A DNA stretch of 64,000 nt from JBKBIP01 sp046297495 (GCA_046297495.1 JBKBIP010000031.1:1-64000); one strand, 5' to 3'. Positions 9,886 through 19,972 are shown, counted from the stretch's first letter. Program-made: numbers and translations. Notes: generated by a model not told the origin, from the sequence alone.

Positions 9886-10827
9886 ATGATCCAGGTGCAT
9901 CAACTAACGAAGTATTACGGTGATTACGCCGCGATTCATAACGTGTCCTTTGATGTGGATCGGGGGCAGGTCGTTGGCTTCCTGGGGCCGAATGGAGCCG
10001 GGAAGACGACCACCATGCGCATCCTGACCGGCTATCTGACCGCCACATCGGGACGCGCCACCATTGACGGCTTCGATGTCTTCTGGCAACCGCTCCAGGC
10101 TCGGCAACGGATCGGCTACATGCCGGAGAATTGCCCTCTCTACCCGGACATGCGCGTCAAGGAATTTTTGCGGTTTCGCGCCGGTCTGAAAGGGCTGCAT
10201 GGCCGGCCCGCGCAGGTGCGCGTCGATTACGTCATGGGGCGATGTTGGTTGGTGGAGGTAAGCCGGCAATTGATTGGCACCTTGTCCAAGGGGTTTCGCC
10301 AGCGCGTCGGTTTGGCTGATGCCTTGCTCGCCGATCCGCCAGTGCTGATTCTGGATGAACCGACTTCCGGCCTCGATCCGGCGCAGATTCGAGAGACGCG
10401 GGCGCTGATTCGAGAATTGGGGCGGCAGCACACGATCTTGCTCTCCACCCACATCTTGCCAGAGGTGGAGATGACCTGCGACCGTGTCATCATCATCAAC
10501 CGGGGGCGCGTGGCGGCGTCGAGTTCCTTGGCGGAGCTGTCCACCCAAGCCCCGGACACGGCATTGATCGTGGAGGTGGACGGTGTTATCGATCCAGCGC
10601 CGATTCAGGAGTTGGGCGTCACGGACCTGGAACGGGAACACGTGGACGGCGGCACGCGCCTGACAATCACCTGTAACGATGCCGTGCAATTGACGCCGCG
10701 CCTTTGCGCCCTGGCTTCGGACTTGAACTGGAAAATCCGTCACATCCGGCCCCAACAACGCACGCTGGAGGAAATGTTCGTGCGCATCATCGAAAGCGAC
10801 ATGGCAGAGGAAGTCGCGGCGCGGTGA
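9886..10827 (+). CDS. ABC transporter ATP-binding protein (GldA-like)
   Basis: 313 residues from ATG 9886, selected because AAAGGAG lies at 9871-9877; an upstream in-frame start at 9835 has no such site. Walker A GPNGAGKTTT (about 35), signature LSKGFRQRVGLADALL (about 133), Walker B VLILDEPTSGLDP (about 153) and the switch His in LLSTHILPEVE are intact. A C-terminal extension of about 80 residues (RPQQRTLEEMFVRI) is typical of CcmA/NosF/GldA-type exporter ATPases. First gene of a four-gene operon with a permease, a GldG-like auxiliary protein and a DUF4340 protein. This set is widespread in Planctomycetes and related to the Bacteroidetes Gld ABC system; whether it moves a substrate or acts in envelope assembly is not known. 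Confidence 0.93.
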   Translation: MIQVHQLTKYYGDYAAIHNVSFDVDRGQVVGFLGPNGAGKTTTMRILTGYLTATSGRATIDGFDVFWQPLQARQRIGYMPENCPLYPDMRVKEFLRFRAGLKGLHGRPAQVRVDYVMGRCWLVEVSRQLIGTLSKGFRQRVGLADALLADPPVLILDEPTSGLDPAQIRETRALIRELGRQHTILLSTHILPEVEMTCDRVIIINRGRVAASSSLAELSTQAPDTALIVEVDGVIDPAPIQELGVTDLEREHVDGGTRLTITCNDAVQLTPRLCALASDLNWKIRHIRPQQRTLEEMFVRIIESDMAEEVAAR

Positions 10828-10880
10828 GCCGGGAACGAACGCGAAACGATGAATCCAAGAGAAATCGGGGGATCGCCGAC

Positions 10881-11942
10881 ATGCCGGAAGCACTAACTTC
10901 GTTGGGTTGGATCGAGTGGACGACGCTGGCGCTGGTCGGCGTCGTGCTGCTGGGAGTGAGTTTGTACTTGGCGGTGGGGCTGTTCGCGGCTCGGAGTCTC
11001 ATCCGCCGGGAGTTTAGCGCCTATTTCCTGTCACCCATTGCCTACGTCGTGTTGGTCGTTTTTTTAATCGTCACGGGCGTGTTATTTTCGGCGACGCTGG
11101 ATTTGCTCACGCGCCAGGGGTCGCGCGGCGTGGAATATCCCATGCGGATGATGTTCGGCGACGAGCGTTTCTGGTTGGTCTTTCTGTTTATTCCCCCTTT
11201 GTTGACAATGCGGCTATTCGCCGAGGAGCGCGGGACGGGCACGCTGGAAATGATCATGACTGCCCCCTTGCGCGACTGGCAAATCGTGCTGAGTAAATTC
11301 CTGGCCTGTTACGCTTTTTTCCTGATGTTGTGGCTGCCGACTCTCGTGTACTTGCCGGTGCTGCTCGATCTGCGCCAACCCGTTTGGCATGGCATTTGGA
11401 CGCCGTATAGCGTCATGCTGGTGGCGGGCGGGGGGGGCATGGCGGTCGGCTTGCTGTTGCTGCTCTGGCCGTTGGGGACGAAGGGGCGATTGCTCTCCCT
11501 GTTGTTCATCATGGCGGGCCTGATTGCCGGGGGCGTGGGGGCGTGGGGCAACTACACCCGCGACCGCGTCCCGTTGGTGTCCATCCAGGCGGGCATTGAC
11601 CCCATGCCGGCCCTGTCCACCTACTTGGGGATCGCCTTGGCGGGGGGCATGTTTCTCGCTTTGGGATTGCTGGTGAGTAGCTGGGTGCGCAGCCAGATGG
11701 TGGCGGCCCTGATCGCCCTGATTCTGAGCCTGGTATTCATCGTGGCCGGATTTTGTCAAACCATGCTCGATTCCGGTTCGACGTTGTATCGGCTGGTGTA
11801 CTATTTCTCGGTGCCGATGCACTTTCAGCGCGATTTTTCGCGGGGCGTCGTGGATATTCGCCATCTGGTCTTGTATGTCAGCGTGGCCCTGTTTTGTTTA
11901 TTCCTGACCGTTCGCAGCTTGGAGAGCCGACGATGGCGCTAA
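10881..11942 (+). CDS. ABC transporter permease (GldF-like)
   Basis: 353 residues from ATG 10881, with GGGGGA 8 bp upstream. Earlier in-frame starts would overlap the ATPase gene and add non-hydrophobic sequence. About seven to eight hydrophobic segments are visible. The conserved block RREFSAYFLSPIAYVVLVVFL, MRLFAEERGTGTLEMIMTAPL and LSKFLACYAFFLMLWLPTLVYL is characteristic of ABC-2/GldF permeases. It forms the membrane channel partner of the ATPase just upstream and overlaps the next gene by 10 bp, so translational coupling is likely. Confidence 0.9.
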   Translation: MPEALTSLGWIEWTTLALVGVVLLGVSLYLAVGLFAARSLIRREFSAYFLSPIAYVVLVVFLIVTGVLFSATLDLLTRQGSRGVEYPMRMMFGDERFWLVFLFIPPLLTMRLFAEERGTGTLEMIMTAPLRDWQIVLSKFLACYAFFLMLWLPTLVYLPVLLDLRQPVWHGIWTPYSVMLVAGGGGMAVGLLLLLWPLGTKGRLLSLLFIMAGLIAGGVGAWGNYTRDRVPLVSIQAGIDPMPALSTYLGIALAGGMFLALGLLVSSWVRSQMVAALIALILSLVFIVAGFCQTMLDSGSTLYRLVYYFSVPMHFQRDFSRGVVDIRHLVLYVSVALFCLFLTVRSLESRRWR

Positions 11943-14365
11943 CACGGAAATCCTCCAGCCGTTGGTGGCTGCGTTTGCACTTGTTGACTCGGTTGCTCGG
12001 CTTGACCGCGCTGTTGATCGCGGGAGCTGGCTTGGCCTTGGCGGTTGCCGAGGAAGTATTGACCCTGGAGCTGGTCTGGGCCTGGACGCGCGGCGAGCTG
12101 ACGGGCACGCCAGCTTGGGCGCTGGGTTTGCTGCTGGTCGGCGGTCTGCTGGCCATCGGTTGGCTGCTGGTGGAATTGCTGATCGTCCTCCTAGTGGTGG
12201 CCGGCCGGCGCAGCGCCTTCGGCTTCAACGCCGTCGTGCAAACGCTTCTGGCGGCCGTGTTGTTAGTCGGAGTGAACAGCTATTTCTTCGCTTCGTATCC
12301 CGGCGAAACTCGCTCCGATTGGACGCGCGACCAGCGTTTCACCTTGCCCGCCGCCATGCGTCAGCAGCTGGGCCAACTACGCGGCGCGACCACCATTGTC
12401 GTGTATGTCAACCACATGTCGTTTGGCCGCTCCTATGATCAGCGCCATGTCTATTTCGATTTCGCCGCCGAACGCAAGGTGATTGAGAAAGTGCAAGACC
12501 TAGTCGATCAGTTCCGCGAGTTCGGCCCCCAATTTCAGGTGGAAGTGCTGGACGTGCAAGAGGAGGACTACCAAGACAAATTGGAACGCCTCACGCGCGA
12601 CCGCCCGGAATTGGCCGAGGCCATCGCCGCCGCTCCGGAGAATAGCATCTTCTTCGCCGCCGATGGGCGCGTGCAACGGCTCAACTTCCGCGATTTCTAT
12701 TTGTTGGATAAGGCGGCGTCCCGCGGCGCCGATGGCGGCGAGGAAAACTTGGTCTTGCTTTATCAAGGGGTCGAGCCGTTCGCCCGCAAGGTCTTGAACA
12801 TTGATGAGAAACAGCCCAAGGTTGGCGTGCTGGTGATTCACGAAGTTCTGTCCACGCGCGGCGATGAGAATTTTGGACTGGCGGGGATGAGAAACACGCT
12901 GACGCGGCAGGGATTTGAAGTCGAGGATGTGATCCTGAAACGCGAAAGCGAGGAAGCACGTCGTCTGGAGCCAGCGGTGTTCACGTTCGAGGAAAGTCGC
13001 CATGAGCGTCTAGCCGAACAGATCGAGCTGCTGGAAGCGGATAGGAAAATTCTCCGTTCCGACATCGAGCGCTTGTCCGAGTTGGAATCACTGTGGGCCA
13101 AATCTTCCCTGAGCGAGTTGGAAAAGCAATACGCCGATCAGCTCAAAGGGAATCGTCTGACGGAAGCCTTCCGCCAGCAACAGTTAATACTGTTGCGTGC
13201 TAATCTGTTGATCCGTCAGGCGCAACGAGAGCAAGTCGAACAAGAATTGGCAACGGCCATCCAGGAAAAACAGGGACTGAGCGTGGAGCGTCTCGACGAA
13301 TTGCGGCGCATCAAAGATCTGCGCGCCAAACTGGAACGCAAGTTGGCCGATTATGATCTGCTGATCATCCCGCGCTTGACGATCTGGAACCTCTATGAAG
13401 GGGGTGTCATTGATCCAGAGATTCATCATCTCGATGACGCCCAATACGCGGCGATTCGCGAATTCGTGATTTCTGGACAACGCGCCGGCAAGCCGATCTT
13501 GGCCCTGTGGGGGCCGATCAATGATCCGCGCGGCGGCCCCACCCCGCCCGATGCACTCGAACAAATGCTCCAGGATTTGGGCATTCGCTTGGGACGACAA
13601 ACCGTGCTGCACAACGTCGAAAGCAAGGCGTTCGCCGAACGGCGCTCGGGGTTGTTTACTTCGGGAACCGACGTGAACCTTCCCCCCGTGCAATTCCGCT
13701 GGAAGCCGGGGGAGTTGCAGTACCCCAACCGCCCGCTGGCCCAAAAAGCGGCGGAGCTACCCCCCAATCCGATCCGGCAAGCGATGGCGATCACCGAGCG
13801 CAGCCTGGACCGGAGCTTGGATTTGAAGATTCCTCATCCTCGGCCCATTTATTATGACCCCGACGATAAAGACAGCAATATGCCATTTCAAGCGGAATTC
13901 ATGCTGACGGACGCCGCCAGTTGGAACGAGCCGCGCCCGTTTCCCACGCGCGAGCGGGCGCCGCGCTTCGAGCCGCGGCCGGACGATCCCCACAAAGGGA
14001 CGCTCGACGAGGTGCGGCGCGGCCCGTTCCCCATCGGGGTCGCGGTAGATGCTCTGGTGCCGGTGAGCTGGTACGCCACGCGCGGCTCCGGGCCAAAACA
14101 GGTGCGGGTCGCCGTCATCGGACAAGGGAATGTCTTCATCGGCAAGGAGTTGTCCCCCGCCCATCAGGAATTACTGTTGAACACCTGCAATTGGTTGTTG
14201 GGCCGCGACGATCTCATGGCCCGGGACGACCACGTGTGGCGCTATCCGCGCGTATCCTTGGCGGACACGGAACGAAAGTTATGGCAATGGGGAACAGTCA
14301 TCGGATTGCCCGCGATGTTCGCGTATTTCGGCATCGTGGTGCTATTCTGGCGCCGCTTCCGCTAA
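11933..14365 (+). CDS. GldG-family ABC transporter auxiliary protein
   Basis: 810 residues from ATG 11933, overlapping the permease end by 10 bp; longer in-frame alternatives run deep into the permease gene. Three hydrophobic segments occupy residues 15-130, followed by the extracytoplasmic ABC_transp_aux-type domain (TRDQRFTLPAAMRQQL, TTIVVYVNHM, LIIPRLTIWNL, GKPILALWGPIND). A helical insertion of about 100 residues rich in Glu, Arg and Leu (about 360-470) looks like a coiled coil. The last 25 residues form a C-terminal anchor (IGLPAMFAYFGIVVLFWRRF). It is larger than Bacteroidetes GldG, as usual for planctomycete versions. Role inferred from operon: envelope partner of the ABC module and the DUF4340 protein. 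Confidence 0.85.
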   Translation: MALTRKSSSRWWLRLHLLTRLLGLTALLIAGAGLALAVAEEVLTLELVWAWTRGELTGTPAWALGLLLVGGLLAIGWLLVELLIVLLVVAGRRSAFGFNAVVQTLLAAVLLVGVNSYFFASYPGETRSDWTRDQRFTLPAAMRQQLGQLRGATTIVVYVNHMSFGRSYDQRHVYFDFAAERKVIEKVQDLVDQFREFGPQFQVEVLDVQEEDYQDKLERLTRDRPELAEAIAAAPENSIFFAADGRVQRLNFRDFYLLDKAASRGADGGEENLVLLYQGVEPFARKVLNIDEKQPKVGVLVIHEVLSTRGDENFGLAGMRNTLTRQGFEVEDVILKRESEEARRLEPAVFTFEESRHERLAEQIELLEADRKILRSDIERLSELESLWAKSSLSELEKQYADQLKGNRLTEAFRQQQLILLRANLLIRQAQREQVEQELATAIQEKQGLSVERLDELRRIKDLRAKLERKLADYDLLIIPRLTIWNLYEGGVIDPEIHHLDDAQYAAIREFVISGQRAGKPILALWGPINDPRGGPTPPDALEQMLQDLGIRLGRQTVLHNVESKAFAERRSGLFTSGTDVNLPPVQFRWKPGELQYPNRPLAQKAAELPPNPIRQAMAITERSLDRSLDLKIPHPRPIYYDPDDKDSNMPFQAEFMLTDAASWNEPRPFPTRERAPRFEPRPDDPHKGTLDEVRRGPFPIGVAVDALVPVSWYATRGSGPKQVRVAVIGQGNVFIGKELSPAHQELLLNTCNWLLGRDDLMARDDHVWRYPRVSLADTERKLWQWGTVIGLPAMFAYFGIVVLFWRRFR

Positions 14366-14418
14366 TGCCGCGCGTTCCTCTCTATCCGCGCTCCCAGGAC
14401 AAAAGGAGCTAAACAGCA

Positions 14419-17400
14419 ATGAACATCAAAACGACACTGGTGCTGTTGTTTCTCGTCGTCGCGGGGGGAGTGGTATGGTTGACCTCCGCCCCGCCGTCGT
14501 GGTTGCCTGGTTGGATGGGGGTCGCGCCCATGACGCCAACCGAGACGCCGCGAACCGTGCGCCTTATTCCGGGAGAATGGACCATAAAAGACCTGCGCCG
14601 CGTTGAAATTGACGCAGGCGCCACGCCAATTCGACTGCGCCGCGCCAGCGACGGTTCTTGGAGCCTGGCAGGGGGTTGGCCGACGCGCGAGCCGGAAGTC
14701 GCGCGCCTGGTGGAATCGATCGCGCACTGGCGCTCGCGCTTCGAGCCGATGGAGGTCGATGGAGACAAAATAGCGTCTTTTCCCCTGTTGGCGTCGTCCA
14801 TCATGGGTTTGTTGGCCGCGCCAAGACAGGAAGGGGGGCTGCTGGCCACGCCCGTGCTGCTGACCGCAAGGGCCGAGCTGCGCCCCTACGGACTCGATTG
14901 GCCTCCAGCCATTGTCACCGTTCAAATCGGCGACCAGACCCAGCGCGTCGAGCTGGCCGAGCCGCCCGACGAGCGCAATCATTTCTCGCTACCCACATAC
15001 GCACGCCTCGAAGGACAAAACGAAGTCATCCGCTTGACGCCGGGCTTGATCGCTCAATTACAACGCCCCATCGATTATTACCGCCAACGCCGCTTGTTCC
15101 CCAGCGAGCGCGTCGCCACGGTGGATAACGCCAGTGAGAAAATCGACCAGCTGAACGCACGACGCCTCCACCTGCGAGATGGGGAAACAGCCATCACCTT
15201 GGTCCGGGAAGGGGACGATTGGCGCATCCAAGCTCCGGTCGAGGACTTGCCTGATCCAGACACCCTGCAGCGCATCCTCACGACCCTTCCCGACATCTGG
15301 GCCGAGTATTTCGTCGATGATCCCAACCCGGACCTTAAACATTATGGCTTGGCGGAACCGGAAAAAACCCTCACTTGGACTCTCCCCAGCGGCGAAACCA
15401 TGACGCTACTGATTGGCAAGCCATCGCCACGCCGAGTCGAACGCACCATCAGCCGTCCCGCTCCCCCCTTTGGTCCCCCCATGCCTCCCCAGATGGAAAC
15501 CGTGGTGGAGCGCTTTCGCTATGCCAAGCTGCGCGACGACGAAGCGGAACCGAGGCGCGGCGGGGCGCAAATTTTCGAGGTCCGCGATGAGGGCTTGGCG
15601 GATGTATTCGTCGCGCTGGACCGGCTGCGCGACGCGCGGCTGGCCCGCTTCCGCGCCGATGACGCCACACGCCTGGAAGTGACTTATGATGGCCAAACCA
15701 TTGTCCTGGCCAAGGAAGAGAAACGCTGGCGCTTGCAAAAGCCCGTGGCCGCCGACGCCGATCGGCCCAAGGTCGAGGCTCTGCTCAATGAAATCGCCCG
15801 CGCCCAAGCGACCAAGGACAACATCTTCGACGACGACGCCAAGGAGTACGGCCTGGATGAACCGGCGGGCAGCGTCACCGTGACTGTGGTGGAGGAAACA
15901 GGAGAAGGGAACGAGAAAACCAAGAAAACCAAGACGTTCACCTTGCACTTGGGCAAGTACGATGCCGACAAAAAGAAACTGTACGCGCGGGTTGCCGGTC
16001 GGCCGCGTGTCAATGCCTTGGATGGCGATGAGCTGCTCCAACTGACGCGCCGGCCAGCGCTGGCTTATCGGGGTCGGCGCATTCTCGATTTCAAGGCCGA
16101 CGATTTGGCCGGACTCCTTATTCAGCGTGGCGAAGAGCAGTATCAGCTACGCCGTAATGCGAACGACTGGCGTTTGACGGAACCAGTGTCCAGCGCCGCC
16201 GACGCGCGCAAGGTCAACGACTTGGCGGCGGAGCTGGGTCGATTGGAGGTCGTGGAATTCGTCCACGACCAACCCACGCCCGACGACTTGGCCCAGTACG
16301 GCCTGGACAAACCGCGTCTAAGCGTCAGCTTGTCATTCTCGGACGACAAACAGCCGACACGCACGCTGCTGCTCGGCAAGCAGCGCGACAACCAAACGGA
16401 GTATTTCGCCAAGCTGACCGACCTGCCGGTGGTGTTCGTGATTCCGAAAGACATCCATGATGATCTCGACCGGGGCGCGCTGGCCTATCTTCCCTTGCGT
16501 CAATGGCAAGTCGCTCCCCAGACCATCACCGAGCTGCGCATCGAGAAACGGGGGGAACCGGCGTACCGGCTGAGTCGCGTGGCGAACGACTGGCGCCTGA
16601 CGGGACCCTTTGAAGCCCATGACCTGCGCGTCTCCACCTTGGCGGACCTGTTGGACGACTTGGAGCAGTTAAGCTGTCAGCGTTACGTCGCGCTGCGTGC
16701 CAAGGACTTGACGGAATACGGATTGGATCAGCCATATCTCAAGCTCACGCTGTTGTCGCAAGCGAAGCCGACGCCGGATGCCGCTGAGCCAACCACCGCC
16801 GAGCAGGTGCTGCTCATCGGCAATCCCGCCGGCGCTGAAGGGGAGCGCTTCGCCAAACGAGGAGACAACGACGCTATCTTCATCCTCGGCAAGTCGGAGT
16901 TGTCGGCCCTTGATCACGACGCCCTCTACTGGCTGGACCGCAATTTGCTCAGTGTCAATCGCCGCGCCATCACCCGCATCGAGAAGACCGGCGACCACCC
17001 CTGGACACTAAAGCGCCAAGGGGATGAATGGCAAGTCGAAGCCACCGCGCCTTCCTTCACCCCCGGAGCGGAGCCTCTTGACGACTTGCTGGAGGTGTGG
17101 ACGAATTTGCGGGCCGAGGGATTCGCCGCCTATGGCCCAGAAGTGAAGTGGGCCGATTACGGCTTGGATAAGCCATTCGCCAAGCTGACAGTCACATTGC
17201 AAGCAACCGCCGACGACGACAAGCCGATAACACGGCGTCTCGCCATCGGCAAGGAATTCCAACCCGGCCAGCGCTACGCCCGCGCCAACGACGGTCCCGG
17301 CGTGGCCATCCTGAGTTCCGCGGAGACTCAGCAGCTAACCCAATCTTATCTCGATTTGATGGATACCCAATTGCTGCGCCTGGACCCCGACCAAGTCGTG

Positions 17401-18624
17401 GAATTGACCCGCGTGATGGACGGCCAACCCCTGGCCCTGCGCGTGCAAGCCGGCGGCGTCTGGTCCATTCTCCAGCCGGAGAAATTCGCCGCCGACCCGC
17501 GCATGTTGGACCTGTTGGTTCCGCGCTTGGCCCAGCTTAGGGCCATGCGCATTGCCGCTTATCCAGTCAAGGACTTGGCCGAGTTCGGGCTGGACGAACC
17601 CGCCGCCGTCTGGACATTGCTAATCAAAGACAACGACAAGCAAAAGCAACAGCAGGTGAAAGTCGGCAAGGAAACCAACGACCCCACTCCTGGCCGTTAC
17701 GTGCTGGTGGAAGGCACGCAGGTCGTGGGGGTGATTGACACCGACCTGGCCGATTCGCTGTTGGCGCCGCCCTTGCGCTTCCGGGATCGCGCCCTGGCAA
17801 GCTTCATCGACGCCGACCGCATAGAGCTGGAACGGGGTCCGCGCCGAGTGACATTCACCAAGACGGCCGGCACCTGGAAACTAACCGAGCCGGTCGAAGC
17901 CAAGGCCGAACATGCCGCATTGGAGGATTTCATCAACAGCTTGACTCGGTTGCAAGCCGATGAGCTGATCGCGGACCTGCCGAAGCCGACGGAAGAGAAT
18001 TTGCGCCCCTTCGGCTTGGATCGACCGCAAGCCCAATGGCGGATTTATGATGGCGACCGCGAGGTTCTGGACCTGCGCATCGGTTCCCCGCTTCAAGCCA
18101 AAGACGAGCAACCACGCCACCACGCCCGCTTGGGGGCTGGCGGATTGATCTTCCTGCTTGATCCGCGCCTGAGCCAGCGCGTCGTGGCCGAGTACCGCGA
18201 CCGAACCTTGTGGACCAGCCTTGATCCGGTGCAAATCACCATTCTGACCTACCGCGACCGCCGCCAGGACCGGGAATTCACCTTGCTTAATCGAGATGGT
18301 CAGTGGGAAGTCATCGGTAAGCCAGACCTGAAAGTGAATGCTGCCGCCGTGACCGACACCTTGGCCGCCGTGGCGGACTTAAAAGCGGAGCGCACGGTAG
18401 TGGATGGGAACGCGAACTTGAAACTGTACGGCCTGGAGCCGCCCCAACTCATCATCGAAGCCGCCACCTCTAGCGGTCGCCGCGTGGTCCTGCATGTGGG
18501 CCGGCAAGAGGGAGACTCGCCGCGCTATTACGCCCAAACGCCGGAACGCTCCGATGTCTTCCTCCTCAGTGCCAAGGACGCCGCCTTGTTAGTGCGGGAC
18601 TTGAAAGCGCTCACCGAGGAATGA
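14419..18624 (+). CDS. Multi-unit DUF4340 protein
   Basis: 1,401 residues. ATG 14419 has AAGGAG about 10 bp upstream. One N-terminal membrane segment (TTLVLLFLVVAGGVVWLTS) anchors a long extracytoplasmic part. The diagnostic YGLDxP-type motif recurs about every 145 residues near positions 156, 309, 476, 627, 767, 913, 1055, 1197 and 1337, each after a segment like WRLxxPVxAxAD. That makes nine tandem DUF4340 units; many proteins of this family carry only one or two. Last gene of the GldA/F/G-like operon, where DUF4340 proteins typically occur. Function unknown; the array suggests a long scaffold or ligand-binding filament in the periplasm. Confidence 0.88.
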   Translation: MNIKTTLVLLFLVVAGGVVWLTSAPPSWLPGWMGVAPMTPTETPRTVRLIPGEWTIKDLRRVEIDAGATPIRLRRASDGSWSLAGGWPTREPEVARLVESIAHWRSRFEPMEVDGDKIASFPLLASSIMGLLAAPRQEGGLLATPVLLTARAELRPYGLDWPPAIVTVQIGDQTQRVELAEPPDERNHFSLPTYARLEGQNEVIRLTPGLIAQLQRPIDYYRQRRLFPSERVATVDNASEKIDQLNARRLHLRDGETAITLVREGDDWRIQAPVEDLPDPDTLQRILTTLPDIWAEYFVDDPNPDLKHYGLAEPEKTLTWTLPSGETMTLLIGKPSPRRVERTISRPAPPFGPPMPPQMETVVERFRYAKLRDDEAEPRRGGAQIFEVRDEGLADVFVALDRLRDARLARFRADDATRLEVTYDGQTIVLAKEEKRWRLQKPVAADADRPKVEALLNEIARAQATKDNIFDDDAKEYGLDEPAGSVTVTVVEETGEGNEKTKKTKTFTLHLGKYDADKKKLYARVAGRPRVNALDGDELLQLTRRPALAYRGRRILDFKADDLAGLLIQRGEEQYQLRRNANDWRLTEPVSSAADARKVNDLAAELGRLEVVEFVHDQPTPDDLAQYGLDKPRLSVSLSFSDDKQPTRTLLLGKQRDNQTEYFAKLTDLPVVFVIPKDIHDDLDRGALAYLPLRQWQVAPQTITELRIEKRGEPAYRLSRVANDWRLTGPFEAHDLRVSTLADLLDDLEQLSCQRYVALRAKDLTEYGLDQPYLKLTLLSQAKPTPDAAEPTTAEQVLLIGNPAGAEGERFAKRGDNDAIFILGKSELSALDHDALYWLDRNLLSVNRRAITRIEKTGDHPWTLKRQGDEWQVEATAPSFTPGAEPLDDLLEVWTNLRAEGFAAYGPEVKWADYGLDKPFAKLTVTLQATADDDKPITRRLAIGKEFQPGQRYARANDGPGVAILSSAETQQLTQSYLDLMDTQLLRLDPDQVVELTRVMDGQPLALRVQAGGVWSILQPEKFAADPRMLDLLVPRLAQLRAMRIAAYPVKDLAEFGLDEPAAVWTLLIKDNDKQKQQQVKVGKETNDPTPGRYVLVEGTQVVGVIDTDLADSLLAPPLRFRDRALASFIDADRIELERGPRRVTFTKTAGTWKLTEPVEAKAEHAALEDFINSLTRLQADELIADLPKPTEENLRPFGLDRPQAQWRIYDGDREVLDLRIGSPLQAKDEQPRHHARLGAGGLIFLLDPRLSQRVVAEYRDRTLWTSLDPVQITILTYRDRRQDREFTLLNRDGQWEVIGKPDLKVNAAAVTDTLAAVADLKAERTVVDGNANLKLYGLEPPQLIIEAATSSGRRVVLHVGRQEGDSPRYYAQTPERSDVFLLSAKDAALLVRDLKALTEE

Positions 18625-18710
18625 GAAAGGGGCGGCGGCGTGTTTATCCTTGGACCGTTATCTGGCTCAAAACGTGAATGTGGTTCGCGTTTTGGTTGAG
18701 GAGCTGTCCG

Positions 18711-18815
18711 CTCAGCCCCCTACGGGGCTGAGACAGGCTGGAAACGAGCGCCCCTACGGGGCTGAGACAAGCTAGAAACGAGTGTCCCGTACGGGGCTGA
18801 GACAAGCTAGGAGTT
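18711..18815. repeat. Three tandem 34-35 bp repeats with hairpins, between convergent genes
   Basis: The core TACGGGGCTGAGACA begins at 18721, 18755 and 18790, followed each time by RGCTRG and, in the first two units, GAAACGAG. The first copy forms a perfect stem CTCAGCCCC/GGGGCTGAG (18711-18732). No unique spacers separate units, so this is not a CRISPR array. It fills the gap between the DUF4340 gene and the converging aminotransferase gene and may act as a bidirectional terminator. Confidence 0.75.
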
Positions 18816-18862
18816 GTCGATCCTACCGAGCTAAAGCTAAGAAAGATAGATATTTACCATCC

Positions 18863-19972
18863 TTATTTCCGCGTCAATCGATTCAATATCTCGATTCCTT
18901 GGTCAATCGTGGCGTTTTCGGCGGCGTAGCTGATGCGGAAGTACGTGTCTTGCCCGCTAAAGGTGCTGCCGGGGATGATCAGCAGGTTATTGCGAATGGC
19001 TTCCTCGACGAATTCCGTGGCTGTCCCCCAGGGGGAGCGCACGAACAAGTAAAACGCCCCGCCGGGCCGCACGAACTCGAACCGCTCCTTCAAGCCATTC
19101 ATGAGCCGGTCGCGCTTGCGGCGATAATCGGCGGCATATGCCGTCATGTCGATGTCCCACGCCGCCAGCCCTGCGTACTGCGCGATGCTGGGAGCGCAGA
19201 CGAAGGTGAATTGCTGCATTTTGATCATTTCTTGAATGAGCCGCCGGGGACCATGCGCGAAGCCGAGCCGCCAGCCGGTCATGCCATACGACTTGCTGAA
19301 ACCATCGATGACCAACACATCGGGATTGAATTCGGCGGGGCTGCAAAACGGTTCATCGTAACAGAACAAGCGATAGACTTCGTCGCTAATCAGTAGCACT
19401 CTCTTGTCCTGGGCCAACAGGGCCAACTCGCGCAAACAGTCGTGGCCATACACCTTGCCGGTCGGATTGCCGGGGCTGTTGACGAGAATGGCCTTGGTGC
19501 GCGGCGTGATGGCGGCCCGCACGCGGTCCAAGTCGATGTCAAAATCGGGATAGGTGTCGATATACACCGTGACGCCGCCGGCCAAGGCGACGAAATTGGG
19601 ATACATGACGAAATAGGGATCGAACACGATCACCTCATCGCCGGGATTGACGGTGCAGCAGATGGCCAACGTCAAGCCGCCGCTGGTGCCGCTGGTGAGG
19701 AACACTTCGCGATCGTCGTGGCCCAGTCGGTTGCGGATGTCCTCCTGAAGCCGTGCCCGCAGCTCGGCGATCCCCTGCGTGACGGTGTAGGCGTTACGTC
19801 CCTGATCGATGGCCGTCTTGGCCGCCGCCTTGATCGGCGCCGGTACGTCAAAATGCGGCTGCCCGATGCTCAAGTTAACCGGGTCCTTCATGTCCTTGGC
19901 CAGATTGAACACCTTGCGAATCCCCGATGTCTCAATCCGACTCATCCGCTCGGCAATCCAGTGATCATGCAT
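18863..19972 (-). CDS. Pyridoxal-phosphate-dependent aminotransferase, class I/II
   Basis: 369 residues. Typical fold-type I aspartate-aminotransferase family: substrate-side NLSIGQPHFDVP, TSGTSGGL for the phosphate cup, NSPGNPTG, DEVY, and the PLP lysine in GFSKSYGMTGWRLGF (near residue 230), with a C-terminal arginine in FRISYA. It transfers amino groups between an amino acid and a 2-oxo acid; aspartate or aromatic specificity cannot be decided here. Transcribed alone on the minus strand, with a perfect dispersed palindrome (20043-20090) about 70 bp upstream of its start. Confidence 0.92.
   Translation of the reverse strand: MHDHWIAERMSRIETSGIRKVFNLAKDMKDPVNLSIGQPHFDVPAPIKAAAKTAIDQGRNAYTVTQGIAELRARLQEDIRNRLGHDDREVFLTSGTSGGLTLAICCTVNPGDEVIVFDPYFVMYPNFVALAGGVTVYIDTYPDFDIDLDRVRAAITPRTKAILVNSPGNPTGKVYGHDCLRELALLAQDKRVLLISDEVYRLFCYDEPFCSPAEFNPDVLVIDGFSKSYGMTGWRLGFAHGPRRLIQEMIKMQQFTFVCAPSIAQYAGLAAWDIDMTAYAADYRRKRDRLMNGLKERFEFVRPGGAFYLFVRSPWGTATEFVEEAIRNNLLIIPGSTFSGQDTYFRISYAAENATIDQGIEILNRLTRK

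Noticed and set aside
18711..18815. CRISPR array
   Set aside because: Repeat units abut directly without unique spacers, only three units are present, and no cas genes lie nearby.
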